Shown here: positions 6,990 through 13,481 of the stretch, piece after piece | Numbering within the stretch: position 1 is the stretch's first letter | Layout of the letters: each line of letters starts with the position of its first letter | Source: a virus | Direction: 5' to 3' (one strand) | DNA length: 33,751 bases | IMG/VR virus record: IMGVR_UViG_3300020578_000249 | Span: 1-33,751 of that record | Notes under the pieces: model-generated | Seen by the model: only the letters and a program-made list of their open reading frames with translations | The model's database searches: none | Told to the model about the DNA's origin: nothing | Program-made: the position numbers and the translations under genes

Positions 6990-7712
6990 TTGCACCTCCC
7001 CACGCCGCCAATGAGGGTGACAGCCCTCCTCCCTTGGGGGGTCGATGGGACGACCCAGGAGCTCAAGGGGACCCTCATCCAGCTCCACCTACCGCCAGGA
7101 GGGGCAGCGGGTGCAGGCGTTCTCCTGAATCTCCACGGGGTGATACTCCCAGACACCCCACTCCAACTGCTCCGAAACGGGTGGGATGGTGGCCTCTGGA
7201 ACACGGATATAGACCCACCTGACGACCTTGTTCAGAGATACCCAAACCCCCAGGGAACCCCACACCACCTCCACCGTGGTGAACTTCATGGGTCCAGGGT
7301 TGAGGGTGTTCATGGAACCACCAGGTGGTCTGGAACCCACCTGATGACATACTATACAGAACCCCCTCCTGGTCATCCGACAGACCCAAGACACCTCACC
7401 TGGAGCCTCTGTGCAGCTGATGGAGGGAGATTGATGCTCGTCACTGATACGGAACTTGTCTGGAGGGGGGCAACCCACCTGGGGGTCAACACACAACCAT
7501 ATGGGCCGTCGGGGATGAGGTTCCCACCGCCCACAAGGACACCAAAATTGTTCCACAGGTGGAGACACCCAGTGTGGGGCACCCTGCAGCAACATGCTCT
7601 GCATCAGAATGCTTCGCAGCAGAATGCTCCGCAGCAACATGCTCCGCAGCAGCAGAATGCCCAGGGGCAGCAGAATGCCCAGAGGCAGAATGCTCAGCAT
7701 AGTGAGGAGTGA
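6990..7712 (+). CDS. hypothetical protein with Gln/Asn-rich C-terminal repeats
   Basis: The frame has 240 codons from a TTG at 6990, chosen because AGAGGT lies at the right distance; an ATG at 7011 is the alternative. The last 45 residues are repeats of QQNA/QQHA type, encoded by CAGCAGAATGC units that resemble, in another frame, the repeat in the lipoprotein gene. The main part matches nothing I know. A 208-codon minus-strand frame (7089-7715) overlaps it almost fully, but it has no ribosome site and the wrong orientation for its neighbours. Strand assignment is therefore likely but not certain. Confidence 0.45.
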   Translation: MHLPTPPMRVTALLPWGVDGTTQELKGTLIQLHLPPGGAAGAGVLLNLHGVILPDTPLQLLRNGWDGGLWNTDIDPPDDLVQRYPNPQGTPHHLHRGELHGSRVEGVHGTTRWSGTHLMTYYTEPPPGHPTDPRHLTWSLCAADGGRLMLVTDTELVWRGATHLGVNTQPYGPSGMRFPPPTRTPKLFHRWRHPVWGTLQQHALHQNASQQNAPQQHAPQQQNAQGQQNAQRQNAQHSEE

Positions 7713-8107
7713 CACCGTCCCCGAAGGGGGGTGGGGTGAGGTGGGTGGAGAGGAAATGGGTGAAGAAGGAGTGTGTTGGGGGAGTTACCAAGGATGTGGT
7801 TGAGGATGTTTAAAAATAATTCCCCATCTTCCCCCACATCACCCCACCTGACGACACTCTGTATAAAAAACCTCATTATTGATGCGTAGAGGCATTATTT
7901 TTATAATTGTCTATTGGGAGTGGTTGCGGTGAGGATGCTCCCACCGCCTACGGCGGTTCTGGGGTTCACAAGGAGCCAGGTGACCCGTCATTGAGCACAG
8001 GAAGCCCGTTCTTAAACGGATAGTTTCTGGGGTGATCATGTCCTTTTGGATGGTGTTGAGGAGGAGTGAGATGATCGCAGCCGTAATTTTGGTGGAGGAT
8101 ATATGCG
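7713..8107. other. intergenic region with a promoter
   Basis: Nearly 400 bases without a clear gene. A CCCC-GAAG-GGGG hairpin lies just after the preceding stop, the A/T-rich part near 7860-7910 holds a good sigma-70 promoter, and the remainder would be a leader of about 200 bases. A 33-codon frame at 8038-8139 (ATG at 8038) is possible but overlaps the next gene and is not supported further. Confidence 0.4.
7879..7907 (+). promoter_or_regulatory. sigma-70-type promoter
   Basis: TTGATG at 7879-7884 and TATAAT at 7902-7907 are separated by exactly 17 bases, close to the bacterial housekeeping consensus. It would drive the genes at 8108 and 8451 and implies use of the host RNA polymerase. Confidence 0.6.
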
Positions 8108-8386
8108 ATGTCCAAAATGATAAAATTATCAAAGTCTGACTGGTTGAGGATAGGCAGGGAATTTGGCTTTGTTCGTGAAGCGCGGCTTGCCAAAATAGAG
8201 AGGGAAAGAAGAGAAGCTGACCAGGCGGCCGCCCGTTCCCGCGCATCCGGGGCGACGGCTGCGATGGCTCGGATGCAGGGTGAAGCATGGGAAGATAGGG
8301 AGCAGGAAGAGGCTGATAGGGATGAAGCTGAAGCCTTAAAAGAGAGGCGATTCCGTAAAAACATGCGTCGGATGGGAGACAGATGA
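8108..8386 (+). CDS. hypothetical small charged protein with SKSDW motif
   Basis: The protein has 92 residues. GGAGG lies about eight bases before the ATG. The N-terminus carries LSKSDWLRIGREFGFVREA, and the rest is a long, strongly charged helix rich in Arg, Glu and Ala that may form a coiled coil. The N-terminal motif recurs in the next gene and in small phage proteins of unknown function. It is expressed from the promoter about 200 bases upstream. Confidence 0.7.
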   Translation: MSKMIKLSKSDWLRIGREFGFVREARLAKIERERREADQAAARSRASGATAAMARMQGEAWEDREQEEADRDEAEALKERRFRKNMRRMGDR

Positions 8387-8450
8387 ATGTTCGGTCAACA
8401 CGCTCTCCCACACATTTATTTCAATACATGGCACGGAAAAGCTTTGGGGG

Positions 8451-8924
8451 TTGTCGCATTTTGATTGGGTGGAGGATGGCGGAAAATTGGTGCTGTCAAA
8501 CACGGCGGAGTTATCAAAGTCTGACTGGTTGAGAATCGGCAGGGAACAGGGCTACATTCGTCAAGCATCTGTCGGCGATGCGGTTGTGCGCGATGATGAT
8601 GATGGGGGCATGGGAGTTTTCAGCAAACATATGCTCAACATTGCAAGAAAAACTGTCAAGATGAACGATGTGTTTGCGAACATCATGGGCGGCATGAACA
8701 AGACACAGGCGCACGAGTTTCTCTTCCAGCATGGAACATCGGCAGAGAAAAAAGCGGCAAAGAAGTGGTTGGACAAATGGAGAGTCGTAAATGATTCACA
8801 ACCTGTGTCACCCCACTCGGGGGTGGAGAAAGAAAAAGAACAACGTGCAGGACCCTACGGTGCCCGCATATATGATCCATTGACAGACACCGTTCTCCAC
8901 GTTCCTGATTCTGATGAGTTGTAG
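8451..8924 (+). CDS. hypothetical protein sharing the SKSDW motif
   Basis: The protein has up to 157 residues from a TTG at 8451 that follows a TTTGGGGG tract; no in-frame ATG lies near, so the start is uncertain. Residues 21-38 repeat the LSKSDWLRIGREQGYIRQA motif of the preceding gene with nearly the same DNA, so this end was duplicated. The middle segment contains MGGMNKTQAHEFLF and is probably helical. The C-terminus is polar. Function unknown. A strong hairpin follows 30 bases after the stop. Confidence 0.65.
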   Translation: MSHFDWVEDGGKLVLSNTAELSKSDWLRIGREQGYIRQASVGDAVVRDDDDGGMGVFSKHMLNIARKTVKMNDVFANIMGGMNKTQAHEFLFQHGTSAEKKAAKKWLDKWRVVNDSQPVSPHSGVEKEKEQRAGPYGARIYDPLTDTVLHVPDSDEL

Positions 8925-8953
8925 ATAGAGCCCAAGTCTCTGGGCAAATGACA

Positions 8954-8977
8954 GGGGCTCCCACTGCTGGGAGCCCC
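8954..8977. terminator. hairpin between converging genes, probable bidirectional terminator
   Basis: A perfect ten-pair stem GGGGCTCCCA/TGGGAGCCCC closes a CTGC loop between the plus-strand gene ending at 8924 and the minus-strand gene ending at 9027. There is no long U run on either side, so termination strength is uncertain. Confidence 0.6.
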
Positions 8978-9026
8978 TCCTTCGTACATCCACCGGTGGT
9001 TCCTAGAATGTCTGCACTGGGAACCT

Positions 9027-9167
9027 TTACGGTTCTGCAGCTCTCCTCTTGGCCTTTGCAGCCGTCTTGATCCGCAGGTCAGTTTTGCGGTTCATGGTCT
9101 TCACGGCGGCCTGTGCCTTCCGTGCTCTCCTTCCGATTGCGGATGATCCGCCCTTTGCTGATGCCAT
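9027..9167 (-). CDS. 46-residue strongly basic protein
   Basis: This short gene has an excellent ribosome site, GAAGGAGGT, seven bases before the ATG at 9167. The product begins MASAKGGSSAIGRRARKA and is very rich in Lys, Arg and Ala, with almost no acidic residues, so it may bind nucleic acid. It contains TMNRKTDLRIKTAAKAKRR. No family is recognised. A perfect 28-base palindrome lies just upstream, between this gene and the stop of the UvdE gene, and may control it. Confidence 0.7.
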   Translation of the reverse strand: MASAKGGSSAIGRRARKAQAAVKTMNRKTDLRIKTAAKAKRRAAEP

Positions 9168-9187
9168 GTGGCACCTCCTTCTAAATA

Positions 9188-9215
9188 TTCGTATTCTTCA
9201 TATGAAGAATACGAA
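9188..9215. promoter_or_regulatory. perfect 28-bp palindrome, probable operator or hairpin
   Basis: The sequence reads TTCGTATTCTTCAT and then its exact reverse complement, centred at 9201/9202. It sits about 20 bases upstream of the 46-residue gene and 40 bases after the uvdE stop. There is no U run, so a repressor-binding site or an RNA hairpin controlling translation is more likely than a terminator. Confidence 0.6.
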
Positions 9216-9255
9216 ATCTTTATCGGCTGCACCTCCCCGGGGTTCTGTCGTTTTT

Positions 9256-10140
9256 TTAGCAGCCCATCAGTTTCCTCATGTGGAAGAGGGCATCTTCCTT
9301 CCCCTTGTACTCCATCACTGCGTCATAGGTGTGGCTGTACCCCACATGTGGGCGTGAGGGGAGTTCTGCATGGTCACGGCAGAGGCCGCCCCTGACTGGG
9401 CACGGCTCTGAGATGTGGATTTTGGGTGTCCTGTCCCCCCATGTGGTGGCTGCCAGGAGTGCCGCCTCCTCCTCACCCAACCCGTCTGGGTGCAGGAGGT
9501 GGTGGTGGTTGTCGAAGACGACGGGGAGTACGCCCCAGGCGACCAGGTCACGGACGGAGTATCCGCTCCTCTTGTCGTCGTTCTCCACAAGGAGGCCGGC
9601 ACGGGCACGGTTGCTCAGCCGACCCAGATTCTCCCCCAGGCGGAGGAGGGTGCCGTGTTTGTCTCCGTAGGTGCCGCCCACATGCAGGACGGTCTTCCAG
9701 CCGGGGAACCCGAAAAGTTCACCCATCTCACCGTGGTATTCCAGGCACCTGGAGGAGGTGTCCACCACCGCTGGCTTGGGGCTGCCCATGCAGACGAACT
9801 GTCCTGGGTGGACGGTGAGTTCCATCCCCCCACCCCTGGCGATGTCTCCCACCTCCCTGCACAGCCTGGTGACCTGGACATCAGGTTCGAGGTGGGTGAT
9901 CCCGTACCCCAGGTGGGGGTGGTCGGCGAACGGGAACAGGTTTGACCCCACCCGAAAAATTCGGACACCGTTCTCCACGTTCCAGATGACGATCCTGCGG
10001 AGCGCCTCCAGGTTCCTGGCGGCGGCAAGGGCCGCCCCTGATCGGGAGAAGTTGGCGATGCGGAATGTCCGGGCGGTGGAGTGACCCTCCGCCCCCAGCC
10101 TGTTGTTGCAACAGGCATATCCGATGTGTCGTGCCGGCAT
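9256..10140 (-). CDS. uvdE: UV-damage endonuclease, UvdE/UVDE family
   Basis: The protein has 294 residues from the ATG at 10140, which follows GAGGT; the longer in-frame extension to 10278 lacks a ribosome site and overlaps the upstream gene. The N-terminus IGYACCNNRLG and the TIM-barrel metal motifs HPGQF (111-115), HVGGTYGDK (from 153), LLVENDDK (184-190), VVFDNHHHLLHP (with DNHHH at 210-214) and HISEP (242-246) are those of UvdE. This enzyme nicks DNA 5' of UV photoproducts and other lesions, beginning repair. In a phage it would protect the genome after light damage. The upstream gene ends seven bases before it, so they form one operon. Confidence 0.93.
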   Translation of the reverse strand: MPARHIGYACCNNRLGAEGHSTARTFRIANFSRSGAALAAARNLEALRRIVIWNVENGVRIFRVGSNLFPFADHPHLGYGITHLEPDVQVTRLCREVGDIARGGGMELTVHPGQFVCMGSPKPAVVDTSSRCLEYHGEMGELFGFPGWKTVLHVGGTYGDKHGTLLRLGENLGRLSNRARAGLLVENDDKRSGYSVRDLVAWGVLPVVFDNHHHLLHPDGLGEEEAALLAATTWGDRTPKIHISEPCPVRGGLCRDHAELPSRPHVGYSHTYDAVMEYKGKEDALFHMRKLMGC

Positions 10141-10147
10141 CTCTACC

Positions 10148-10639
10148 TCAGACCAGGCTGAGACCAGGTGGTGGCTTGAAACCGTTGCGGGCGATGCCAT
10201 CAAGGTGATCGCGGATCTGCTTGTCGGGGGAACTGGGGGTGATGCCAGTTGCCCCATATCCACCCTGTGATTCAGCAAACATCTGCCAGCGGGCAGCTGC
10301 GGGGATCAGTTCTGGTGGCGGCTCTGCTTGCGGAGGCGGGGTGGTCCTACGGTCGGGAATGCCAAACATGGCACGAGCCTCTGCCATCAGCTGCTGCCGT
10401 GAGGGTTTTCGTCGCTGGGCCTCCTCGAATGCTTCAAGCTGGCGCCATTTGTCGCCGTGTATGAGATCTTTGAAATTGGGGTCGCCGTGGTTATGCCATG
10501 GCTTGCCAGCCCGACAGAAGGCCGCCCAGTCCGAATAACGGTATGCGGGGTGGAAGGGTCTGCGGAGACGGATTGTGAGTTCACGCAGACGCTCCCACTC
10601 TTCCTGTTCTGACATGGTGAAGGGTCTTTTGGTGTTCAT
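10148..10639 (-). CDS. hypothetical protein with start-associated element
   Basis: The protein has 163 residues from the ATG at 10639, exactly 19 bases after an ACCGGCGCGCA core on the same strand. The sequence begins MNTKRPFTMSEQEEWERLREL and has a tryptophan-rich central section (YSDWAAFCRAGKPW, then IHGDKWRQLEAFEEA) and a proline-rich linker (TTPPPQAEPPPEL). I recognise no family. It is followed after seven bases by uvdE, with which it should be co-transcribed. Confidence 0.7.
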   Translation of the reverse strand: MNTKRPFTMSEQEEWERLRELTIRLRRPFHPAYRYSDWAAFCRAGKPWHNHGDPNFKDLIHGDKWRQLEAFEEAQRRKPSRQQLMAEARAMFGIPDRRTTPPPQAEPPPELIPAAARWQMFAESQGGYGATGITPSSPDKQIRDHLDGIARNGFKPPPGLSLV

Positions 10640-10672
10640 ATAGGTGTTCTTCAAACTCTGCGCGCCGGTGTT
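10640..10672 (-). promoter_or_regulatory. start-associated element (core 10659-10669)
   Basis: Core ACCGGCGCGCA followed by GAGTTTGAAGAAC. The spacing of core to ATG (10639) is 19 bases. It also forms the left arm of the inverted repeat with the copy at 10693-10706. Confidence 0.75.
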
Positions 10673-10706
10673 CTGGCTCAGGCCTCGAGGGCACACCGGC
10701 GCGCAG
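10658..10706. repeat. inverted pair of start-associated cores forming a 14-bp stem
   Basis: CTGCGCGCCGGTGT (10658-10671) and ACACCGGCGCGCAG (10693-10706) are exact reverse complements around a 21-base loop. The pair lies between two minus-strand genes. The transcript could fold into a very stable hairpin, perhaps ending transcription of the upstream gene before the downstream gene begins. Confidence 0.8.
10693..10706 (+). promoter_or_regulatory. start-associated core in reverse orientation (core 10695-10705)
   Basis: The only copy with no start codon 15-25 bases downstream on its own strand. It points into the 3' end of the minus-strand membrane-protein gene and may serve only as a hairpin arm or be a relic. 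Confidence 0.6.
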
Positions 10707-10715
10707 CGTTGTGGA

Positions 10716-11234
10716 TCAGCGGTCTTCGCCTTCTATGCGGCGGCGCGGGGTGGATCTTGTGCCATGTGTGGAGTTTTCCATGTGTAGTTCTGCTTCAAGA
10801 ACATCAATCTTGTTTCTGTGTTTCTGTTGACTGTTCTCGAATTGGCTGAAGAGGTCTTTGATCCTGTCTTCGATATTCCTGCGGTACTCCGCATCCTCAT
10901 GGAGACGAACGATGCTGTCCATCTCTTGCTGTCGATTGAAGTTGATCTCTATGTTCGAGATGCGTGTTTCCATCTCCAGAATTTGGGTGTTTTGTAACTT
11001 AAATTTAGAATGGACGCCCCAGTAGATGAGGCAGACACCGATGGTGAGGATGGCGACACCGAAGATGGCGCATCCTGCCACAAGGTGGAGAGCTTCGTCA
11101 TTCACATTCATGTAGTTGAGTCCTGCAGATCCCGTGGACGCAATGGCTCCGGCGGCAACGCAGAAGCATCCGCCAATGGTGATGAGGGTAGATGAAAAAC
11201 CTTCTTTGGACGATGAAAGATATTCTTTGGACAT
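10716..11234 (-). CDS. membrane protein with two transmembrane helices and a coiled coil
   Basis: The protein has 172 residues. AAAGGAAA lies eight bases before the ATG at 11234. Hydrophobic helices at about 15-34 (TLITIGGCFCVAAGAIA) and 50-73 (AGCAIFGVAILTIGVCLIYW) are followed by a long charged coiled coil (78-150) and a basic tail. It should sit in the inner membrane. This layout is seen in some holins and superinfection-exclusion proteins, but nothing in the sequence proves either. No family recognised. Confidence 0.75.
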   Translation of the reverse strand: MSKEYLSSSKEGFSSTLITIGGCFCVAAGAIASTGSAGLNYMNVNDEALHLVAGCAIFGVAILTIGVCLIYWGVHSKFKLQNTQILEMETRISNIEINFNRQQEMDSIVRLHEDAEYRRNIEDRIKDLFSQFENSQQKHRNKIDVLEAELHMENSTHGTRSTPRRRIEGEDR

Positions 11235-11267
11235 GGTGTGTTTCCTTTCAGGATGATGATGAAAAAT

Positions 11268-11340
11268 GGGCGATACAGGATTTGAACCTGTGACCCTGCG
11301 ATTATGAGTCGCGTGCTCTTGACCGCTGAGCTAATCGCCC
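11268..11340 (-). tRNA. tRNA-Met (anticodon CAT)
   Basis: A 73-base cloverleaf with acceptor GGGCGAT/ATCGCCC, D arm GCTC...GAGC, anticodon stem GCGA/TCGC around loop CTCATAA, and T arm ACAGG-TTCAAAT-CCTGT. The anticodon is CAT. It could be an elongator Met or, if the C is modified to lysidine, an Ile tRNA; this cannot be settled from sequence alone. CCA is not encoded. Confidence 0.92.
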
Positions 11341-11361
11341 AACGCGATCATCATACGCCAC

Positions 11362-11646
11362 TCATTCCCACTCTGGGTCACTTTGAGAACGTTCACGACG
11401 TGCTGAGGTCTTTGCTGCTGCGATTGCGATGTGTGTTTCGATCTTCGAGGCAAGTGAGAGGACTTCGCGCTCTGCCTCGGTGGTGGGAGGCTCGCCTTCG
11501 AAGATATCTCTGATTACATGTGCTAGCGCACTGGCAAGTGATGTGGTCATACCAACCATGACTTGCCGTGGCATCACTGGGTTTGGGGGGAAAACGAATG
11601 CGCGTGGAGGATCTTCTCTACGGGTTACAAACTTTTCTGAGTTCAT
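11362..11646 (-). CDS. hypothetical small protein
   Basis: The protein has 94 residues from the ATG at 11646, six bases after AAGGAAC; the upstream in-frame ATG at 11682 lacks such a site. The protein begins MNSEKFVTRREDPPRAFVFPP. A central helix has ASALAHVIRDIFEGEPPTTEAE, and the tail (AAAKTSARRERSQSDPEWE) is polar. No family recognised. Confidence 0.65.
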   Translation of the reverse strand: MNSEKFVTRREDPPRAFVFPPNPVMPRQVMVGMTTSLASALAHVIRDIFEGEPPTTEAEREVLSLASKIETHIAIAAAKTSARRERSQSDPEWE

Positions 11647-11823
11647 GTTGTTCCTTCTATGGAAAACGGTTGTGGATAACATACTTTCAGATCATAATAC
11701 ACTTCTGATCTGATTGCAAGTGTAAAACTGGCCTATTTAGGTAGTTTTTTCGGCGATTCGGTGATTTTTTGTCATTTTTTCTGAAATAATATCGATGTTG
11801 TGTCCATTGAGGCCACAAATTGA

Positions 11824-11846
11824 CTAGAAAAGGGTCTCCCACCCAT
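11824..11846. repeat. 23-bp direct repeat, copy 1
   Basis: CTAGAAAAGGGTCTCCC followed by ACCCAT, identical to 12349-12371. This copy spans the last codons and stop of the deaminase gene. The two copies are read in different frames. Confidence 0.7.
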
Positions 11847-12258
11847 TGGGGGTGGTGTATATGGAATGATCAAAAACTTCATATATCCATGTTTGACAGA
11901 CTGGGCACGGACGGCTATTTCTGAGCCCCATTCGACTGTTGAGACTGACATTCACCAGCGTGCAGCCATTCATCATCGTACAGCCAACTGTTCTACCCAT
12001 GCGTATTATCAGATCAAGTTCTGAATGTGGCCAGTCCCCACGATACCCATACTTTGACGGCATGGTGTGGGTTCGTGGGATGTTCTGACCTACACATATT
12101 ATCCTCCCCTTACGTACTGCGAAGGAGAAGTGTCGTCGTTTTCTGTCGAGGTTTTTCACCATGAGGGCGGCATCTTCGAGACACCTGCGCAGTACATCCA
12201 TCCTCACAATTGGAGGCGGCTCTGCGATGATTCTGTCGTACCTCATGCAAGACCGCAT
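11824..12258 (-). CDS. zinc-dependent deaminase of the cytidine/dCMP deaminase superfamily
   Basis: The protein has 144 residues. The zinc and catalytic motif HSE (78-80) lies in WPHSELDLI and the second motif PCPVC (117-121) in SRPCPVCQTWIYEVF; these are the HxE and PCxxC signatures of the CDA fold. The strand FAVRKGRIICVGQN precedes them and SIYTTPNGWE follows, as in short CDA-family proteins of phages and bacteria. The substrate (free nucleotide, tRNA or DNA) cannot be told. The ATG at 12258 follows AAGG. An ATG at 12246 overlaps the upstream stop as ATGA and is an alternative. Co-transcribed with the upstream gene. Confidence 0.8.
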   Translation of the reverse strand: MRSCMRYDRIIAEPPPIVRMDVLRRCLEDAALMVKNLDRKRRHFSFAVRKGRIICVGQNIPRTHTMPSKYGYRGDWPHSELDLIIRMGRTVGCTMMNGCTLVNVSLNSRMGLRNSRPCPVCQTWIYEVFDHSIYTTPNGWETLF

Positions 12259-12704
12259 TCCACCTTATCTACCACCTGGAGGATGTGACGATAATTTTCT
12301 CTGCTCTTCTTCATGTCTGCCACGTCGCGTTCGACCTGCTGGTCAATGCTAGAAAAGGGTCTCCCACCCATGTTGGCGTGGGCGGACATGCGCTCCTCCA
12401 CTGCAGCACTGCAGTGGGAAATGATGTCCTCGTCAGTCATGGCGGCGTACCGTTCAGTTTCTGCAAGAGTGGGCATCAACCGGCACGCAATCGCAAGGGC
12501 AACACCAAGTGGGATCCTGAAATTGGTGATGGAATTCCCTGCATCTTGATAGAGTTCGATGTATAGATTCTCTTTATCGAGCATTTCCTTATAGACGTGA
12601 ATGTCTAGTGGTTCTTTGCAGTGGGCAACTGTGTCGCGAGTGCTCACAGGAAGCTCCTGTAACTTTGACACATCCATTCCCCGGTGGCACGGAGCCACTT
12701 CCAT
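12243..12704 (-). CDS. hypothetical protein upstream of the deaminase gene
   Basis: The protein has 153 residues from the ATG at 12704; the frame is open to 12902 but the extension overlaps another small gene with a better ribosome site. No strong site precedes 12704, and an ATG at 12677 after GGGGA is also possible. The protein contains IHVYKEMLDKENLYIELYQ, then IPLGVALAIACRLM and a charged helical tail. No family recognised. Its end overlaps the deaminase start. Confidence 0.6.
   Translation of the reverse strand: MEVAPCHRGMDVSKLQELPVSTRDTVAHCKEPLDIHVYKEMLDKENLYIELYQDAGNSITNFRIPLGVALAIACRLMPTLAETERYAAMTDEDIISHCSAAVEERMSAHANMGGRPFSSIDQQVERDVADMKKSRENYRHILQVVDKVECGLA
12349..12371. repeat. 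23-bp direct repeat, copy 2
   Basis: Identical to 11824-11846; here it encodes the internal segment MGGRPFSS of the hypothetical protein, in a different frame from copy 1. Confidence 0.7.
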
Positions 12705-12739
12705 TGTGATCTGATCCCGGAACGGGTGAGGGTGGCTAC

Positions 12740-12874
12740 TCAGTCGCAATGGGGACACCTGATGTGGGCTCGGCGCACCCCCATCACATCCGTTGTCCAC
12801 ATGGACATCTGACCGTTCAGGGAGTTGACCATGTTTTTTGGTCTCTGGATCTTCTTCTTTGTGGCGACCTGCAT
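12740..12874 (-). CDS. 44-residue protein with a CPHC motif
   Basis: A short gene from the ATG at 12874, with AGGAAC nine bases upstream. The product starts MQVATKKKIQRPKNMVNSL and ends VRRAHIRCPHCD. The single CxxC pair could form half of a zinc site in a dimer. It lies between the tRNA-Gly gene and the hypothetical gene ending at 12243 and is read in the same direction. Confidence 0.5.
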   Translation of the reverse strand: MQVATKKKIQRPKNMVNSLNGQMSMWTTDVMGVRRAHIRCPHCD

Positions 12875-12940
12875 AGGTTTGGTTCCTGGTGATGTACTGC
12901 ATAGGTATTGGGTTGTGTAAGAGTGAGTACCACGGAAAGA

Positions 12941-13011
12941 GCGGGCGACGAGATTTGCACTCGCAACCATCTGCTTGGAAGGCAGAGACTCTACTGTTGA
13001 GTTACGCCCGC
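12941..13011 (-). tRNA. tRNA-Gly (anticodon TCC)
   Basis: A 71-base cloverleaf: acceptor GCGGGCG/CGCCCGC, anticodon stem TCTGC/GCAGA around CTTCCAA, T arm GCGAG-TGCAAAT-CTCGT. The anticodon TCC reads GGA and GGG. It is about 75 bases downstream of the tmRNA on the same strand. CCA is not encoded. Confidence 0.92.
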
Positions 13012-13085
13012 CATATGGTTGCTTCAGACCAATCATACGCGTCAAGAAACAGCCCATTGGAAATTTCCGATGGGCTGTTGTTGAG

Positions 13086-13426
13086 TGGAGGCGGGGGGAT
13101 TCGAACCCCCGTGCTGTTCAGTCCATCGCGCCAGACACCACGTGCGTCTCCCGTGATCATTCTGCCTCAGGTCACCTCACGGGTGGGTGATCCATCGGGA
13201 CTTCCTGTCGTCTCAGCACCGAAGACCCGGAAGACGGTCTGTCAGTGAGCCTCCCCTGTTTGGGGGTGTGCCAGGCAGGGGAATCCTGACTCACCCGTGG
13301 CAGCCTAGGCTGCTTGTAGCATCAACGATTCGTTGGCGCTTGTGTTTGGTCGGCTTTTGTAAGGTTGCCCACCAGCCCTTGCACGCGTCTGGAACGTGGA
13401 ACCGCCAGTCGATTCCCTTCGCCCCC
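13086..13426 (-). ncRNA. ssrA: tmRNA (transfer-messenger RNA)
   Basis: A 341-base RNA. The 5' end GGGGGCGAAGGGAATCGAC and the 3' end with T arm CGGGG-GTTCGAATC-CCCCG form the tRNA-like domain, and GGGGGCG pairs fully with CGCCTCC, including one G-U pair. An internal frame begins GCC AAC GAA and ends GCA GCC TAG, giving the tag ANESLMLQAA. Further hairpins between tag and 3' end fit the pseudoknot region, for example CTGCCTGG and CCCCAAACAGGGG. tmRNA rescues stalled ribosomes and marks broken products for proteolysis. Host tmRNAs are universal in bacteria; a copy beside phage tRNA genes suggests the element supplies its own. Confidence 0.92.
13305..13337 (-). other. tmRNA tag reading frame (ANESLMLQAA)
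   Basis: Ten codons from the resume codon GCC to TAG. The tag begins AN and ends AA, as bacterial proteolysis tags do, but its LMLQAA end differs from the common ALAA. The AA end still fits recognition by ClpXP-type proteases. Confidence 0.8.
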
Positions 13427-13481
13427 CAAAAAATTACACACTCAACTTACGGCTTCCTGTCGTTCCCTTCCAACTTTTTTT

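Noticed and set aside
6359-7204. A 281-codon minus-strand frame opposite the lipoprotein gene
   Set aside because: Low-complexity Ser/Gly sequence opposite a frame with a signal peptide, lipobox and good ribosome site.
7089-7715. A 208-codon minus-strand frame opposite the gene at 6990
   Set aside because: No ribosome site and opposite to its neighbours, although parts look protein-like; kept only as an alternative to a low-confidence call.
10141-10278. N-terminal extension of the UvdE protein
   Set aside because: The ATG at 10140 has a ribosome site and begins the conserved domain, and the extension overlaps the upstream gene.
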